DNA of 6,451 bases from JBBRLA01 sp038231615. GTDB lineage: Bacteria > Myxococcota_A > Polyangia > Palsa-1104 > JAEUJZ01. The first letter of the stretch is position 1. The number at the start of each line of letters is the position of its first letter. The notes under the pieces were generated by a model. That model was given only the letters and a program-made list of their open reading frames with translations, searched no databases and had not been told where the DNA came from. This document shows, in pieces, positions 1 through 6,115 of this stretch. Made by a program: the position numbers and the translations under genes. The DNA lies in contig JBBRLA010000511.1 in the NCBI GenBank assembly GCA_038231615.1, forward strand, positions 1-6,451, read 5' to 3'.

Positions 1-301
1 CTCCGTGCGAGTGCGTGGAGGCACGCTGTCCCCCTGGATTACCTCGTTCATTCGTACCGACATCCGGTCCAGGCCACAGCTCACTGACGCGACCTCCTCC
101 GATACAATCTCCGCCGCGCGGGCGTCGCTCTCGAGGTCGGCGGCACATGACCAACGATGCGCAACGTCCTCTCAAGTGCCCGACTGCCACGCTCCGCGCT
201 CGCCGCTGTTCAAACGTGGAGTTTGGCCCAAGACGCTCTCGAACCTGGCGCTGCAGCGCCGCGACGATATCCTCAACCAGCTTCTTCGATGACTCCTTTG
301 C
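1..301 (-). pseudogene. Probable remnant of an ISKra4-like transposase, in two frames
   Basis: I see two protein-like segments on the minus strand in different frames. Frame one, from about 286 down to 163, reads KKLVEDIVAALQ, then RLGPNSTFEQRRA, which resembles the N-terminal helical part of ISKra4-type transposases. A second frame, open from 171 to the left edge, reads EIVSEEVASVSCGLDRMSVRM (roughly 111-49) and then PPRTRTE. The GLDR-x-S-V-x-M pattern recalls the strand carrying the first catalytic Asp (here Asp at 69-67) in that family. Intact members have well over 100 residues between these two parts, so a deletion plus frame change near 165-175 is inferred. No start codon with a ribosome binding site is visible, and a TGA (304-302) closes frame one upstream. 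The piece continues beyond the left edge. The family assignment rests on remembered motif similarity only and could be wrong; the alternative is non-coding GC-rich sequence. Confidence 0.38.
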
Positions 302-480
302 TCACGCTTGCTTGACCGCCCAGACTTCAACTTATTTGGCCTGATGACCTCACCCGACAGCTTGATCCTGACGCGCAATATCCTCAAGCGGCAACAGCGT
401 CGTCAGCTCAGGATTGGATCCGCCTCGCGAGCGCAGGGAACTGCACCCGCTGAGCGCCATGCTTCGGCTACAGGGCGGGG
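302..480. other. Intergenic stretch with no supported gene
   Basis: This lies between the operon terminator and the transposase-like remnant. Short open frames occur on both strands, for example a 36-codon minus-strand frame at 460-350. None has a convincing ribosome binding site, family motif or coding-like composition. Its sequence is less GC-biased at third positions than the neighbouring operon. It may be degenerate DNA related to the remnant on its left. Confidence 0.5.
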
Positions 481-524
481 AGAAAAGACGGGGACGGTCC
501 TGACAGGTACGTCAGGACCGTCCC
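481..524 (-). terminator. Intrinsic (Rho-independent) terminator of the ABC/DUF4340 operon
   Basis: There is a perfect 14-bp inverted repeat: arms 491-504 (gggacggtcctgac) and 511-524 (gtcaggaccgtccc) with a 6-nt loop at 505-510. Read on the minus strand, the hairpin begins 4 nt after the TAA stop of the DUF4340 gene and is followed by CGTCTTTTCT, a T-rich run. On the plus strand the hairpin is followed by GGGGTTACC without a T-run, so it should act only on minus-strand transcription. Confidence 0.85.
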
Positions 525-528
525 GGGG

Positions 529-2244
529 TTACCACTTCTCGGCGTCCTGGATGACGCTCTCGGCGCTCTGCGAGAGCAGCCGCACCAGGCCGATGGTGGT
601 CTCGGTCTTGGCGTAGTACTCGGTCTGCGTGCCCTTGGGGTAGCGCGTGAAGGTCGCTTCGCCGATCTGCTTGCTGCCGTCGAAGAAGCGCAGGGTCATG
701 ACCTCGCCGTACTGGGGCACGCCGGAGGGGCCCGGGGGCTGCGACATCGCCGGCTGCTGTGGCTCGTCGCCCTTGGACACGAAGTCGCTGATGGCCAGCC
801 GAAGCACCTTGTCCATCCAGTTCTTCAGCGAGTCGTCTCGCTTGTCCGGCGAGCCTTCCAGGGCCCAGTAAAAGCCCGCCGGGTCCTGCCGCTTCTGCTG
901 CACAAGCGTCCGCTTCTTGGTCCCCACCGTCACCTCGACCTTGGTGAGGTCGGGGCGTTCGAAGCGGTGCATCCGGCGCTCCATCAGCCGGCTGTCGGCG
1001 TACTCGAAGTCGCTGGAGAAGCGCTGCGGAAGCAGGTACACCTGCCCCTGCGGGTCGCGCACGTACACGTCCCCGGAGCCATAGGCGGCACTGCCGATCA
1101 TGAGCTTGGTCGGCTTGCCCTTCACCTGGAGGGTCAGGCTCTTCTTCGACTCGGTCAGGCCCAGTTCCTTCAGCTTGGTGTCGTCCAGGTTGCCCAGGGC
1201 GCGCAGCCCCTGGAGCGGACCGAAAGAATCCAGCAGCTTGTCGGCCTGCTCGTTGCCGCGGAAGGCCTTCACCACCACGGTCTCCTTGACCTCGTGGATC
1301 GGCTTGGCCGGCTCGGCGGTCGCCGGGGTGCCAGAGGCCGGCATCGCGGCGCCAGGGGCCGGAGTCGCAACGGCAGGACCGCCAACCGGCGCACCCGCCA
1401 AGGGGACCGCAGGACCGCTCGGCTTCGTCGCCGCCGCACCGGCAGCAGCACCTGTCGAAGCCGGGGCCGCCGCGCCCATCGCCGCAGGACCGCCCGGCTT
1501 CGTCGCCGCCACACTGGTAGCAGCACTTGTCGCAGCCGCCGGACCCGCACCCGTCGTGGCTGTCGCCGTGACATCCCCCGTCTTGGCTACCGCCCTGGCC
1601 GCGCCCGTCGGAGACACCACTGCCGAACCCGCGCCCGTCGGAGTCACCACCGCCGAGGCCGTCGAGCCCTTCGGAGGAGCAGCCTGAATTGGGGAACTGG
1701 CGGGCATCGGGGGCTTCTTCTCCCCGCGGTCCTTGTCCGCGGCGGCCTTGTCCCCCCCCTTGGCAGAGGCGGGAGCCGCCTTACCCGGAGCCGCCTTGGC
1801 AGGCATGACTGCCGGCACCTTGGCAGGCATGACCGCCGCCGGACCCTTGCTCGGCACCGGCGCGACCGCCGGCCCTCCAGGCATCGGCCCTCCCGGCATC
1901 GCCCCGTGAGGCATCGGCCCTCCCGGCATCGCACCATGAGGCATCGGCGACATCGGGTTGGTCAACAGCGACTTCTGCCTGCTGGTCGAGGTGATCCACG
2001 CGTACGGCTCCCCGGTGGGGCTGCTCTTGCGCTCCACCGTCACCGTGCGCGTCTCGTCCTCGTACGTGACGCTCTCGATGTCGCGCTTGGCGGCATCCAG
2101 CACGGTCACTGTATCGCTTTGCACCTGGGTCTTGTCCCGGGTCCAGGTCATGTAGGCCGCGCCCAGCGCCAGCACCGCCAGGATGCCATGCACCGCCAGG
2201 GCCGAGGCCCCCTTGTTCTGTCTCATCGAAACCCTGCTCCTCAT
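529..2244 (-). CDS. Membrane-anchored DUF4340-domain protein with a long Pro/Ala-rich insert
   Basis: The protein is 571 residues. A short basic N-terminus is followed by one hydrophobic segment (about residues 15-32) that should anchor it in the inner membrane with the rest outside the cytoplasm. Residues 44-86 (ending YAWITSTS) look like the first strand-Trp unit of DUF4340. Residues 97-315 are a low-complexity Pro/Ala/Gly/Thr linker with no Phe, Trp, Tyr or Cys and several tandem repeats. From about 330 the DUF4340 pattern resumes: ADKLLDSFGPLQGLRALG, then KELGLTESKKSLTL, LMIGSAAYGSGDVYVRD, a VYLLP strand, ADSRLMERRMHRF and FYWALEG near 458-464. The start is ATG 2244, which overlaps the GldG-like stop (ATGA). 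It has AAGGAGG 5 nt upstream, better than the in-frame ATG at 2226 or the far-upstream ATG at 2334. It is the last gene of the operon. DUF4340 genes commonly follow GldG-family genes; the molecular role is unknown. The domain call is confident, any function is not. Confidence 0.9.
   Translation of the reverse strand: MRSRVSMRQNKGASALAVHGILAVLALGAAYMTWTRDKTQVQSDTVTVLDAAKRDIESVTYEDETRTVTVERKSSPTGEPYAWITSTSRQKSLLTNPMSPMPHGAMPGGPMPHGAMPGGPMPGGPAVAPVPSKGPAAVMPAKVPAVMPAKAAPGKAAPASAKGGDKAAADKDRGEKKPPMPASSPIQAAPPKGSTASAVVTPTGAGSAVVSPTGAARAVAKTGDVTATATTGAGPAAATSAATSVAATKPGGPAAMGAAAPASTGAAAGAAATKPSGPAVPLAGAPVGGPAVATPAPGAAMPASGTPATAEPAKPIHEVKETVVVKAFRGNEQADKLLDSFGPLQGLRALGNLDDTKLKELGLTESKKSLTLQVKGKPTKLMIGSAAYGSGDVYVRDPQGQVYLLPQRFSSDFEYADSRLMERRMHRFERPDLTKVEVTVGTKKRTLVQQKRQDPAGFYWALEGSPDKRDDSLKNWMDKVLRLAISDFVSKGDEPQQPAMSQPPGPSGVPQYGEVMTLRFFDGSKQIGEATFTRYPKGTQTEYYAKTETTIGLVRLLSQSAESVIQDAEKW
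1407..1556. repeat. 75-bp tandem duplication in the linker-coding region
   Basis: Units 1407-1481 and 1482-1556 align without gaps. The first 51 bases match at 46 positions and the last 24 at 16. In the protein this gives two ATKP(G/S)GPA motifs 25 residues apart (about residues 247 and 272). The uneven divergence suggests an older duplication than the 30-bp repeat at 1881. Confidence 0.75.
1601..1660. repeat. 30-bp tandem repeat, two copies, coding
   Basis: Copies at 1601-1630 and 1631-1660 match at 26 of 30 positions and share gcgcccgtcggag at their starts. On the minus strand they encode SAVVTPTGAG and SAVVSPTGAA. Confidence 0.85.
1795..1842. repeat. 24-bp tandem repeat, two copies, coding
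   Basis: Copies at 1795-1818 and 1819-1842 match at 20 of 24 positions, with the first 15 bases (cttggcaggcatgac) identical. They encode the VMPAK-containing units of the Pro/Ala-rich linker. Confidence 0.8.
1881..1950. repeat. 30-bp tandem repeat, about 2.3 copies, coding
   Basis: Copies at 1881-1910 and 1911-1940 differ at 2 of 30 positions, and a third partial copy starts at 1941. On the minus strand each unit encodes the decapeptide MPHGAMPGGP, followed by a shortened MPGGP. The unit is a multiple of three, so copy-number change would keep the frame. Confidence 0.95.
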
Positions 2245-4160
2245 GACCCCCTCCTTCGCCGCACCCGGCGGGTGTAGAGCAGCCCCATGACCAGCACCAG
2301 GGCCGGCGCCGCGAAGATGGTCGAGTAAAACCACAGCTTGTCCTCGCTCTTGGTGTGAACGATCGGCAGATCGCTTTCCTGCGCCGTCTCGCCGGCAGTC
2401 GCCTCGTCACCCATGAGCCATTTGATCGTATCCAGCACCAGAAACAGGTTGGCCCGGTTCCCGATGACCATGTCGCTGGCCGCGTCGATCGACGCCAGCA
2501 CCGCCAGCCGCATCTCCTTCTTGTCTTTCGCCTCCACCATCCGCTGCGCCACCGCGGCGACGTCGTAGACCTTGCGGACCTCGACGTTGGCCTTGTAGGT
2601 GAAGTCCCCGTCCAGGTCGGCCCAGGTCTTGGGCATTGACCTTACGCTGAAATCCACCGTCACGCCCGCCGGGGTGCCGTCTTTCTCCAGCCAGCCGGTG
2701 TGCGGCAGGATCACCGCCGCCCTGCCGCCCGCCCGCGAGAGGGTTGTCACCGAGGGGTGCGACGAGAAGCTCACCGAGGCGATGTTGGCCATGTCCGCCG
2801 GCTTGTGGGTGCGCACGGCGTAGACCTCGTCGTTGCACAGAAGCTCCGGGTGGTACTTCAGGCCCCCGGCCTTCAAGAGCGGCGCCAGGCTGGCATCGGC
2901 ATCCGAAGAAGGGTCCAGCATCACGTACACATGCCCGCCCCCTTGCAGGTACTCGGTCAGCGCCGCGACCTCCTCGTCCAAAAGCTTCTCCGTCGGCCCG
3001 GCCACGAACACGATGCCCGCGTCCCCGGGCACCTTGGTGCCCAGCCCCTGCCCGATGCCCAGCGTCTTCACCTCGTAGCCCTGCCCCTGCAGCACCTGCC
3101 GCAGATCGCCCACCGGCGCCCGCAGGTCGTCCTTCTGCAGGTCCATCGCGCTGCTCCTCTCGAAGCTGCGCTCCCCATGGCCCACGGTGAAGTAGGCCAC
3201 CCGGCCGGGCCGGGTGATGGCCAGCAGCTTCTTCTGCACGTCGCCGTCCAGCGTGGCCAGCGACCCCTGCGCCGCCTCCAGGGTGACGCCCGAGTGCAGC
3301 GTCTCCTTCTGCGACGGCTTGCCCTTGTCGTCCGTGGTCGACAGGATGATGATGCCGTTGCCCGTGGCCGACAGCTCCTTGGACCGGTTTGGCTCCAAGG
3401 CATGGTCCAGCACCTCGTAGGTGAACTTGGGTGACTGCTTCGACAGATCGTCGAAGTAGGGCACCACCAGTTCGCGCACCTCGTTGGGGCTGGGGTAAAA
3501 GAGGATCGCCTTGATCGGCTTGTTCAGGTTCTGCACCAGCCGCTGCGTCGCCGCGCTGGGCCGCGTCGAGCGGAACCGCGCCAGATCGATCTTGGTGTTG
3601 CGCTCCGAGGCCACGTAGTTCACCCCGAAACAGAACACCAGCACCAGGGCCACCGTCAGGCCGCTTTGCACCGAATAGCGCACCCGCTGCAAGTCCACGT
3701 GCTCCGCGCCGCCGTAGCCGTCGGTCATCGAGAGCAGCGAACGCTGCATTTGCAAAAGCGGCAGCGCCCCGCCGGCGATGAGGATCGGCCAGAGCACCGC
3801 GCCCACCCCGTCGAAGCGGTCAAACCCCTTGCCCAGGGACTCGCGCAGGCTGTCCTTGCCCAGGACCAAGGCGAAGTACATCAAAAGGCCGAGCAGGATG
3901 CCCCCGCTTGCCGCCAGCATCCAGCCCTCGGCGTTCTTCTGACTCGGGTCCTTGGCCGCGGCCATCTGCTGCGCCCGCCAGCCGAAGCCGACAAGGAGCA
4001 ATAAAGCTCCCAGTCCGTCCACCATTTGCCGCCGGTTCGCCGTGTCGCCGATGGCCCGCTCGCCGATGAACACCACCAGCAAGCCGATGAAGAAGATCAG
4101 GGTCGGCCAGAGCGTCAACTTGATTGACGCCTGGCTCCAGTTCTTGTCGTTGGAACTCAT
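2241..4160 (-). CDS. GldG-family ABC transporter auxiliary membrane protein
   Basis: The protein is 639 residues. Five hydrophobic segments lie near the N-terminus (about 13-35, 46-62, 80-100, 118-137 and 163-183). A large soluble region (about 184-608) and a final membrane segment (about 610-629) follow, ending in a basic tail RRVRRRR. The soluble region has the GldG / ABC-type uncharacterised transport (PF09822-like) pattern: NLNKPIKAILFYPSPNE (211-227), YFTVGHGE (323-330), then GIVFVAGPTEKLLDEEVAAL and YLQGGGHVYVMLDP (404-417). Known GldG has essentially one helix at each end, so the extra N-terminal helices are notable. Start ATG 4160 has GAGGA 4 nt upstream and lies 16 nt after the permease stop. 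It probably sits with the ABC-2 permease and extends into the periplasm beside the DUF4340 protein. In Flavobacterium GldG is needed for gliding with GldA and GldF; outside Bacteroidetes the role is unsettled. The family call is firm, the process is not known. Confidence 0.9.
   Translation of the reverse strand: MSSNDKNWSQASIKLTLWPTLIFFIGLLVVFIGERAIGDTANRRQMVDGLGALLLLVGFGWRAQQMAAAKDPSQKNAEGWMLAASGGILLGLLMYFALVLGKDSLRESLGKGFDRFDGVGAVLWPILIAGGALPLLQMQRSLLSMTDGYGGAEHVDLQRVRYSVQSGLTVALVLVFCFGVNYVASERNTKIDLARFRSTRPSAATQRLVQNLNKPIKAILFYPSPNEVRELVVPYFDDLSKQSPKFTYEVLDHALEPNRSKELSATGNGIIILSTTDDKGKPSQKETLHSGVTLEAAQGSLATLDGDVQKKLLAITRPGRVAYFTVGHGERSFERSSAMDLQKDDLRAPVGDLRQVLQGQGYEVKTLGIGQGLGTKVPGDAGIVFVAGPTEKLLDEEVAALTEYLQGGGHVYVMLDPSSDADASLAPLLKAGGLKYHPELLCNDEVYAVRTHKPADMANIASVSFSSHPSVTTLSRAGGRAAVILPHTGWLEKDGTPAGVTVDFSVRSMPKTWADLDGDFTYKANVEVRKVYDVAAVAQRMVEAKDKKEMRLAVLASIDAASDMVIGNRANLFLVLDTIKWLMGDEATAGETAQESDLPIVHTKSEDKLWFYSTIFAAPALVLVMGLLYTRRVRRRRGS
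2250..2256 (-). promoter_or_regulatory. Strong Shine-Dalgarno deciding the DUF4340 gene start
   Basis: AAGGAGG on the minus strand lies 5 nt before ATG 2244, inside the last codons of the GldG-like gene. With the ATGA stop/start overlap it fixes the start at 2244 and points to coupled translation of the last two genes. Confidence 0.85.
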
Positions 4161-4176
4161 ATCGTCCTCATCCCCT

Positions 4177-4905
4177 CTAGCTGCTCCATCGCCGCGACTC
4201 GAGCACCCGGGTCGACGCGAAGAGGAAGAAGTAGGTCACCGTCAGATAGAACACGATGTCCTGGGTATTGATCAGTCCCGTCATGAACGGCTGGAAGTGC
4301 TTGTTGTGCAGCGAGAGCCAGCTAAAAACCTCGCTGAGCGGCCGATCGGTGACCGTACCCAGCAGCCAACACAGAAGCATGAACACCAGGGTCGCCGACC
4401 CGGCGATGGCGGCCACCACCTGGCTCTTGGCCAGCGACGACCCGAAAAGCCCGATGGCCAGCGAAGCCGAACCCAGGAGCAAAAGCCCCGCGTACCCCGC
4501 CATGATCTGTCCCCAGGCGATCTTGCCGTGTACCAGGATCAAAAGCGGCATGTAGATCGTCAACAGCGTCATGACCGAGAAGAAGAGGAACGCCGAAAGA
4601 AACTTCCCCAGCACGATCTGGTAATCCCGCACCGGCGAACTGAAAAGCAGCGTGATGGTCCCCGTCTGGCGCTCCTCGGCCAAAAGACGCATCGAGAGGA
4701 ACACGCTGGCCACCATGGTGGTGCCGCTGCTGAAGTAGAAGAACTGCCGCAGCACCTCGGACGACTTGCGGTCGGTGCTGCCCATGGCGAAGACGTTGAA
4801 GAGCAGTCCATCGATCAGCAGCACCGCGGCGACGACCACCCAGCCCAGGGGGGATCGCAGGTAGGCGCCCATCTCGCGACGAATGATGAGGGCTATGGGT
4901 TTCAT
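4177..4905 (-). CDS. ABC-2 type transporter permease (GldF-like)
   Basis: The protein is 242 residues, the usual size for GldF-like permeases. It starts MKPIALIIRREMGAYLRSPL, the typical amphipathic entry of ABC-2 permeases, followed by about six hydrophobic segments (roughly 20-41, 58-73, 101-126, 134-157, 163-184 and 213-231). The conserved cytoplasmic motif AEERQTGTITLLFSSPV (76-92), which follows the second helix in this family and is thought to contact the ATPase, is intact. Start ATG 4905 overlaps the ATPase stop as ATGA and has GGGGGA 5 nt upstream. It would form the membrane channel or mechanical core driven by the adjacent ATPase, probably as a dimer. The sequence gives no hint of the substrate. 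Alternative labels such as a general multidrug or gliding permease share the same fold; the GldG-type neighbour favours the GldF-like assignment. Confidence 0.92.
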   Translation of the reverse strand: MKPIALIIRREMGAYLRSPLGWVVVAAVLLIDGLLFNVFAMGSTDRKSSEVLRQFFYFSSGTTMVASVFLSMRLLAEERQTGTITLLFSSPVRDYQIVLGKFLSAFLFFSVMTLLTIYMPLLILVHGKIAWGQIMAGYAGLLLLGSASLAIGLFGSSLAKSQVVAAIAGSATLVFMLLCWLLGTVTDRPLSEVFSWLSLHNKHFQPFMTGLINTQDIVFYLTVTYFFLFASTRVLESRRWSS

Positions 4906-5903
4906 GCTCGTCCCCCTTTGTGGTTGTCAGAAAAGGCGAGCCCCGGCGCCTGGTGCGTCAGACGCTGGAATACGGTCTCCAGCTCCATGCTCTTGCGCGA
5001 AAGGCGCAACAGACCGAGTCCCGACTCGACGATGGCTCTGGCGATGGCCGGGCGCCGGTCGGTGTTAAACTCCACCTCCAGGTGCGCCGAGCTGTCCCCG
5101 GCGTGGGTGACCCGCACTACGATGACCCCCTGCACCTTGCCGATGACTTTCTGCGCCGTCTCGCCCACCAGCTTCCCGGGGGCGTTCTGCGTCCCTTCGA
5201 CCTCGATCTCCAGCACCCCGGCCTCGCCATCGGTGCCGGTGCGTTTGGTGATGGCCTCCTCGGTGCCGTCGGCGGCCAGGCTGCCCTCGTGGATCACCAG
5301 CAGGCGATCGCAGGTCTGGCTGATCTCAGGGATGTTGTGGCTCGAAAGCAGGATGGTGTGCTGCCCGCCCAGGCGCTTGATGAGTTCGCGCATCTCGACG
5401 ATCTGCACCGGGTCCAGGCCGCCCGTGGGCTCGTCCAGGATCAAGAGCGCCGGCTGGTGCACCACCGCCTGGGCAATGCCCACCCGCTGGCGGTAGCCGT
5501 GGGACAGCGTCCCGATGACCTGCTCGCGCACGTCGGTCAGGTTGCAGGTCTCGATGACCTCGCCGACGCGGCGCGACACCGAGCCGCCGGTCAGCCCTTT
5601 CAGTTCGGCGACGAAACGCAGGTAGGACGACACGCTCATCTCGTCGTAAAGGGGCGGCGTGTCCGGCAAAAAACCGAGGCGGCGCCGGATCTCGTGGGCG
5701 TCTTTCTCGATGTCCAGGCCGTCGATGCGCACGCTTCCAGACGACGGGATGATGAGACAGGAAAGGATGCGCAGCGTCGTGCTCTTCCCGGCCCCGTTCA
5801 GACCCAGAAAGCCTACAATCTCCCCCTTCTCGATGCGGAAGGTCAGGCCCTGGATGGCCCGCCTCCCCCCGTAGTATTTTGTCAGATCTTCCACTTCAAT
5901 CAT
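4902..5903 (-). CDS. ABC transporter ATP-binding protein (GldA-like)
   Basis: The protein is 333 residues from ATG 5903. Nucleotide-binding motifs are complete: Walker A GLNGAGKST (34-42), signature LSHGYRQR (133-140, the variant usual in GldA-like proteins), Walker B ALLILDEPT (152-160), D-loop GGLDP (161-165) and switch His189 in SSHN. At the Q-loop position it reads GFLPDTPPLY (77-86), with Asp81 where GldA-like proteins usually carry Glu and most ABC ATPases Gln. A C-terminal extension (about 225-315) ends in MELETVFQRLT, matching the accessory domain of ABC-2-type ATPases. The open frame extends to 6008, but ATG 5903 has GGAG 7 nt upstream and begins exactly at the canonical MIEVEDLTKYYGG, so the longer form is rejected. 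It heads the operon, couples ATP hydrolysis to the permease encoded next, and acts on the cytoplasmic face of the inner membrane. Confidence 0.95.
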   Translation of the reverse strand: MIEVEDLTKYYGGRRAIQGLTFRIEKGEIVGFLGLNGAGKSTTLRILSCLIIPSSGSVRIDGLDIEKDAHEIRRRLGFLPDTPPLYDEMSVSSYLRFVAELKGLTGGSVSRRVGEVIETCNLTDVREQVIGTLSHGYRQRVGIAQAVVHQPALLILDEPTGGLDPVQIVEMRELIKRLGGQHTILLSSHNIPEISQTCDRLLVIHEGSLAADGTEEAITKRTGTDGEAGVLEIEVEGTQNAPGKLVGETAQKVIGKVQGVIVVRVTHAGDSSAHLEVEFNTDRRPAIARAIVESGLGLLRLSRKSMELETVFQRLTHQAPGLAFSDNHKGGRA

Positions 5904-5910
5904 CGATGGT

Positions 5911-5914
5911 CTCC
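5911..5914 (-). promoter_or_regulatory. Ribosome binding site deciding the ATPase gene start
   Basis: GGAG on the minus strand lies 7 nt before ATG 5903. It supports this start over the 35-codon upstream extension that begins at 6008, whose residues do not look like part of an ABC ATPase. Confidence 0.7.
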
Positions 5915-5972
5915 GCTCATTTTGCTTTTTGGCTTCTCTCCAAGTTCGCTTATTCTTGGTCCAGCGGACGAT

Positions 5973-6001
5973 ATTCAATCTACTTGCGGCCGTTTGCGCA
6001 A
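5973..6001 (-). promoter_or_regulatory. Candidate sigma-70-like promoter for the operon
   Basis: On the minus strand TTGCGC (6001-5996) and TTGAAT (5978-5973) are separated by 17 nt in the most AT-rich part of the gap between the divergent genes. This would give a leader of about 65 nt before ATG 5903. Both boxes match the consensus only partly, so the call is weak. The rest of the 5904-6115 gap must also hold the promoter of the plus-strand gene, but I cannot point to one. Confidence 0.25.
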
Positions 6002-6115
6002 CTTCCATTCGTCTTTTCTGACGCGACCGGGGACGATTCCTGCCGGCATCGGCGGTTAATCCCAGGCAAAGCTGGCGATGGAGCGGCGCTAGCGGGTAGA
6101 CTGCCCTTCCTCCAC

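Larger units (their letters stand above)
1300..1956 (-). other. Low-complexity Pro/Ala/Gly-rich insert region inside the DUF4340 gene
   Basis: This segment encodes residues 97-315 of the DUF4340 protein. It consists mostly of Ala, Pro, Gly, Thr, Val and Lys, with Met concentrated at its start, and lacks aromatic residues and Cys. It keeps the reading frame of both flanking parts, so it is translated and not a frameshift artefact. A charged patch (GGDKAAADKDRGEKK, about 163-177) sits in the middle. It is expected to be an extended, disordered periplasmic tether. Confidence 0.85.

Noticed and set aside
247..260. Perfect 14-bp palindrome ggcgctgcagcgcc
   Set aside because: It lies within the transposase-like remnant in GC-rich DNA, has no second copy that I can see, and nothing nearby suggests a binding or recombination site.
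350..460. Minus-strand 36-codon frame starting MALSGCSS, which looks slightly like a lipoprotein signal
   Set aside because: It is too short, has no hydrophobic core before the Cys and no ribosome binding site, and probably arises by chance.
1407..1950. Possible CRISPR array or intergenic repeat cluster
   Set aside because: Repeats are directly tandem with no spacers, lie in frame within a coding sequence, and differ from each other in unit length.
967..2277. Long plus-strand open frame (436 codons) opposite the DUF4340 gene
   Set aside because: It is an antisense shadow of a GC-rich, low-complexity coding region. The translation is an Arg/His-rich repeat that mirrors the Pro/Ala linker, with no ribosome binding site or family motif.
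3952..5496. Long plus-strand open frame (514 codons) antisense to the permease and parts of its neighbours
   Set aside because: It crosses three genes with clear family motifs on the other strand, and its own translation shows no motif. It is explained by third-position GC bias.
5904..6008. 35-codon N-terminal extension of the ATPase
   Set aside because: The family's canonical start (MIEVEDLTKYYGG) coincides with ATG 5903, which has its own GGAG. The upstream residues are basic and atypical.
4920..6059. Plus-strand open frame (379 codons) opposite the ATPase gene
   Set aside because: The minus strand carries all the ABC ATPase motifs across this span; the plus-strand translation is low-complexity and unrecognisable.
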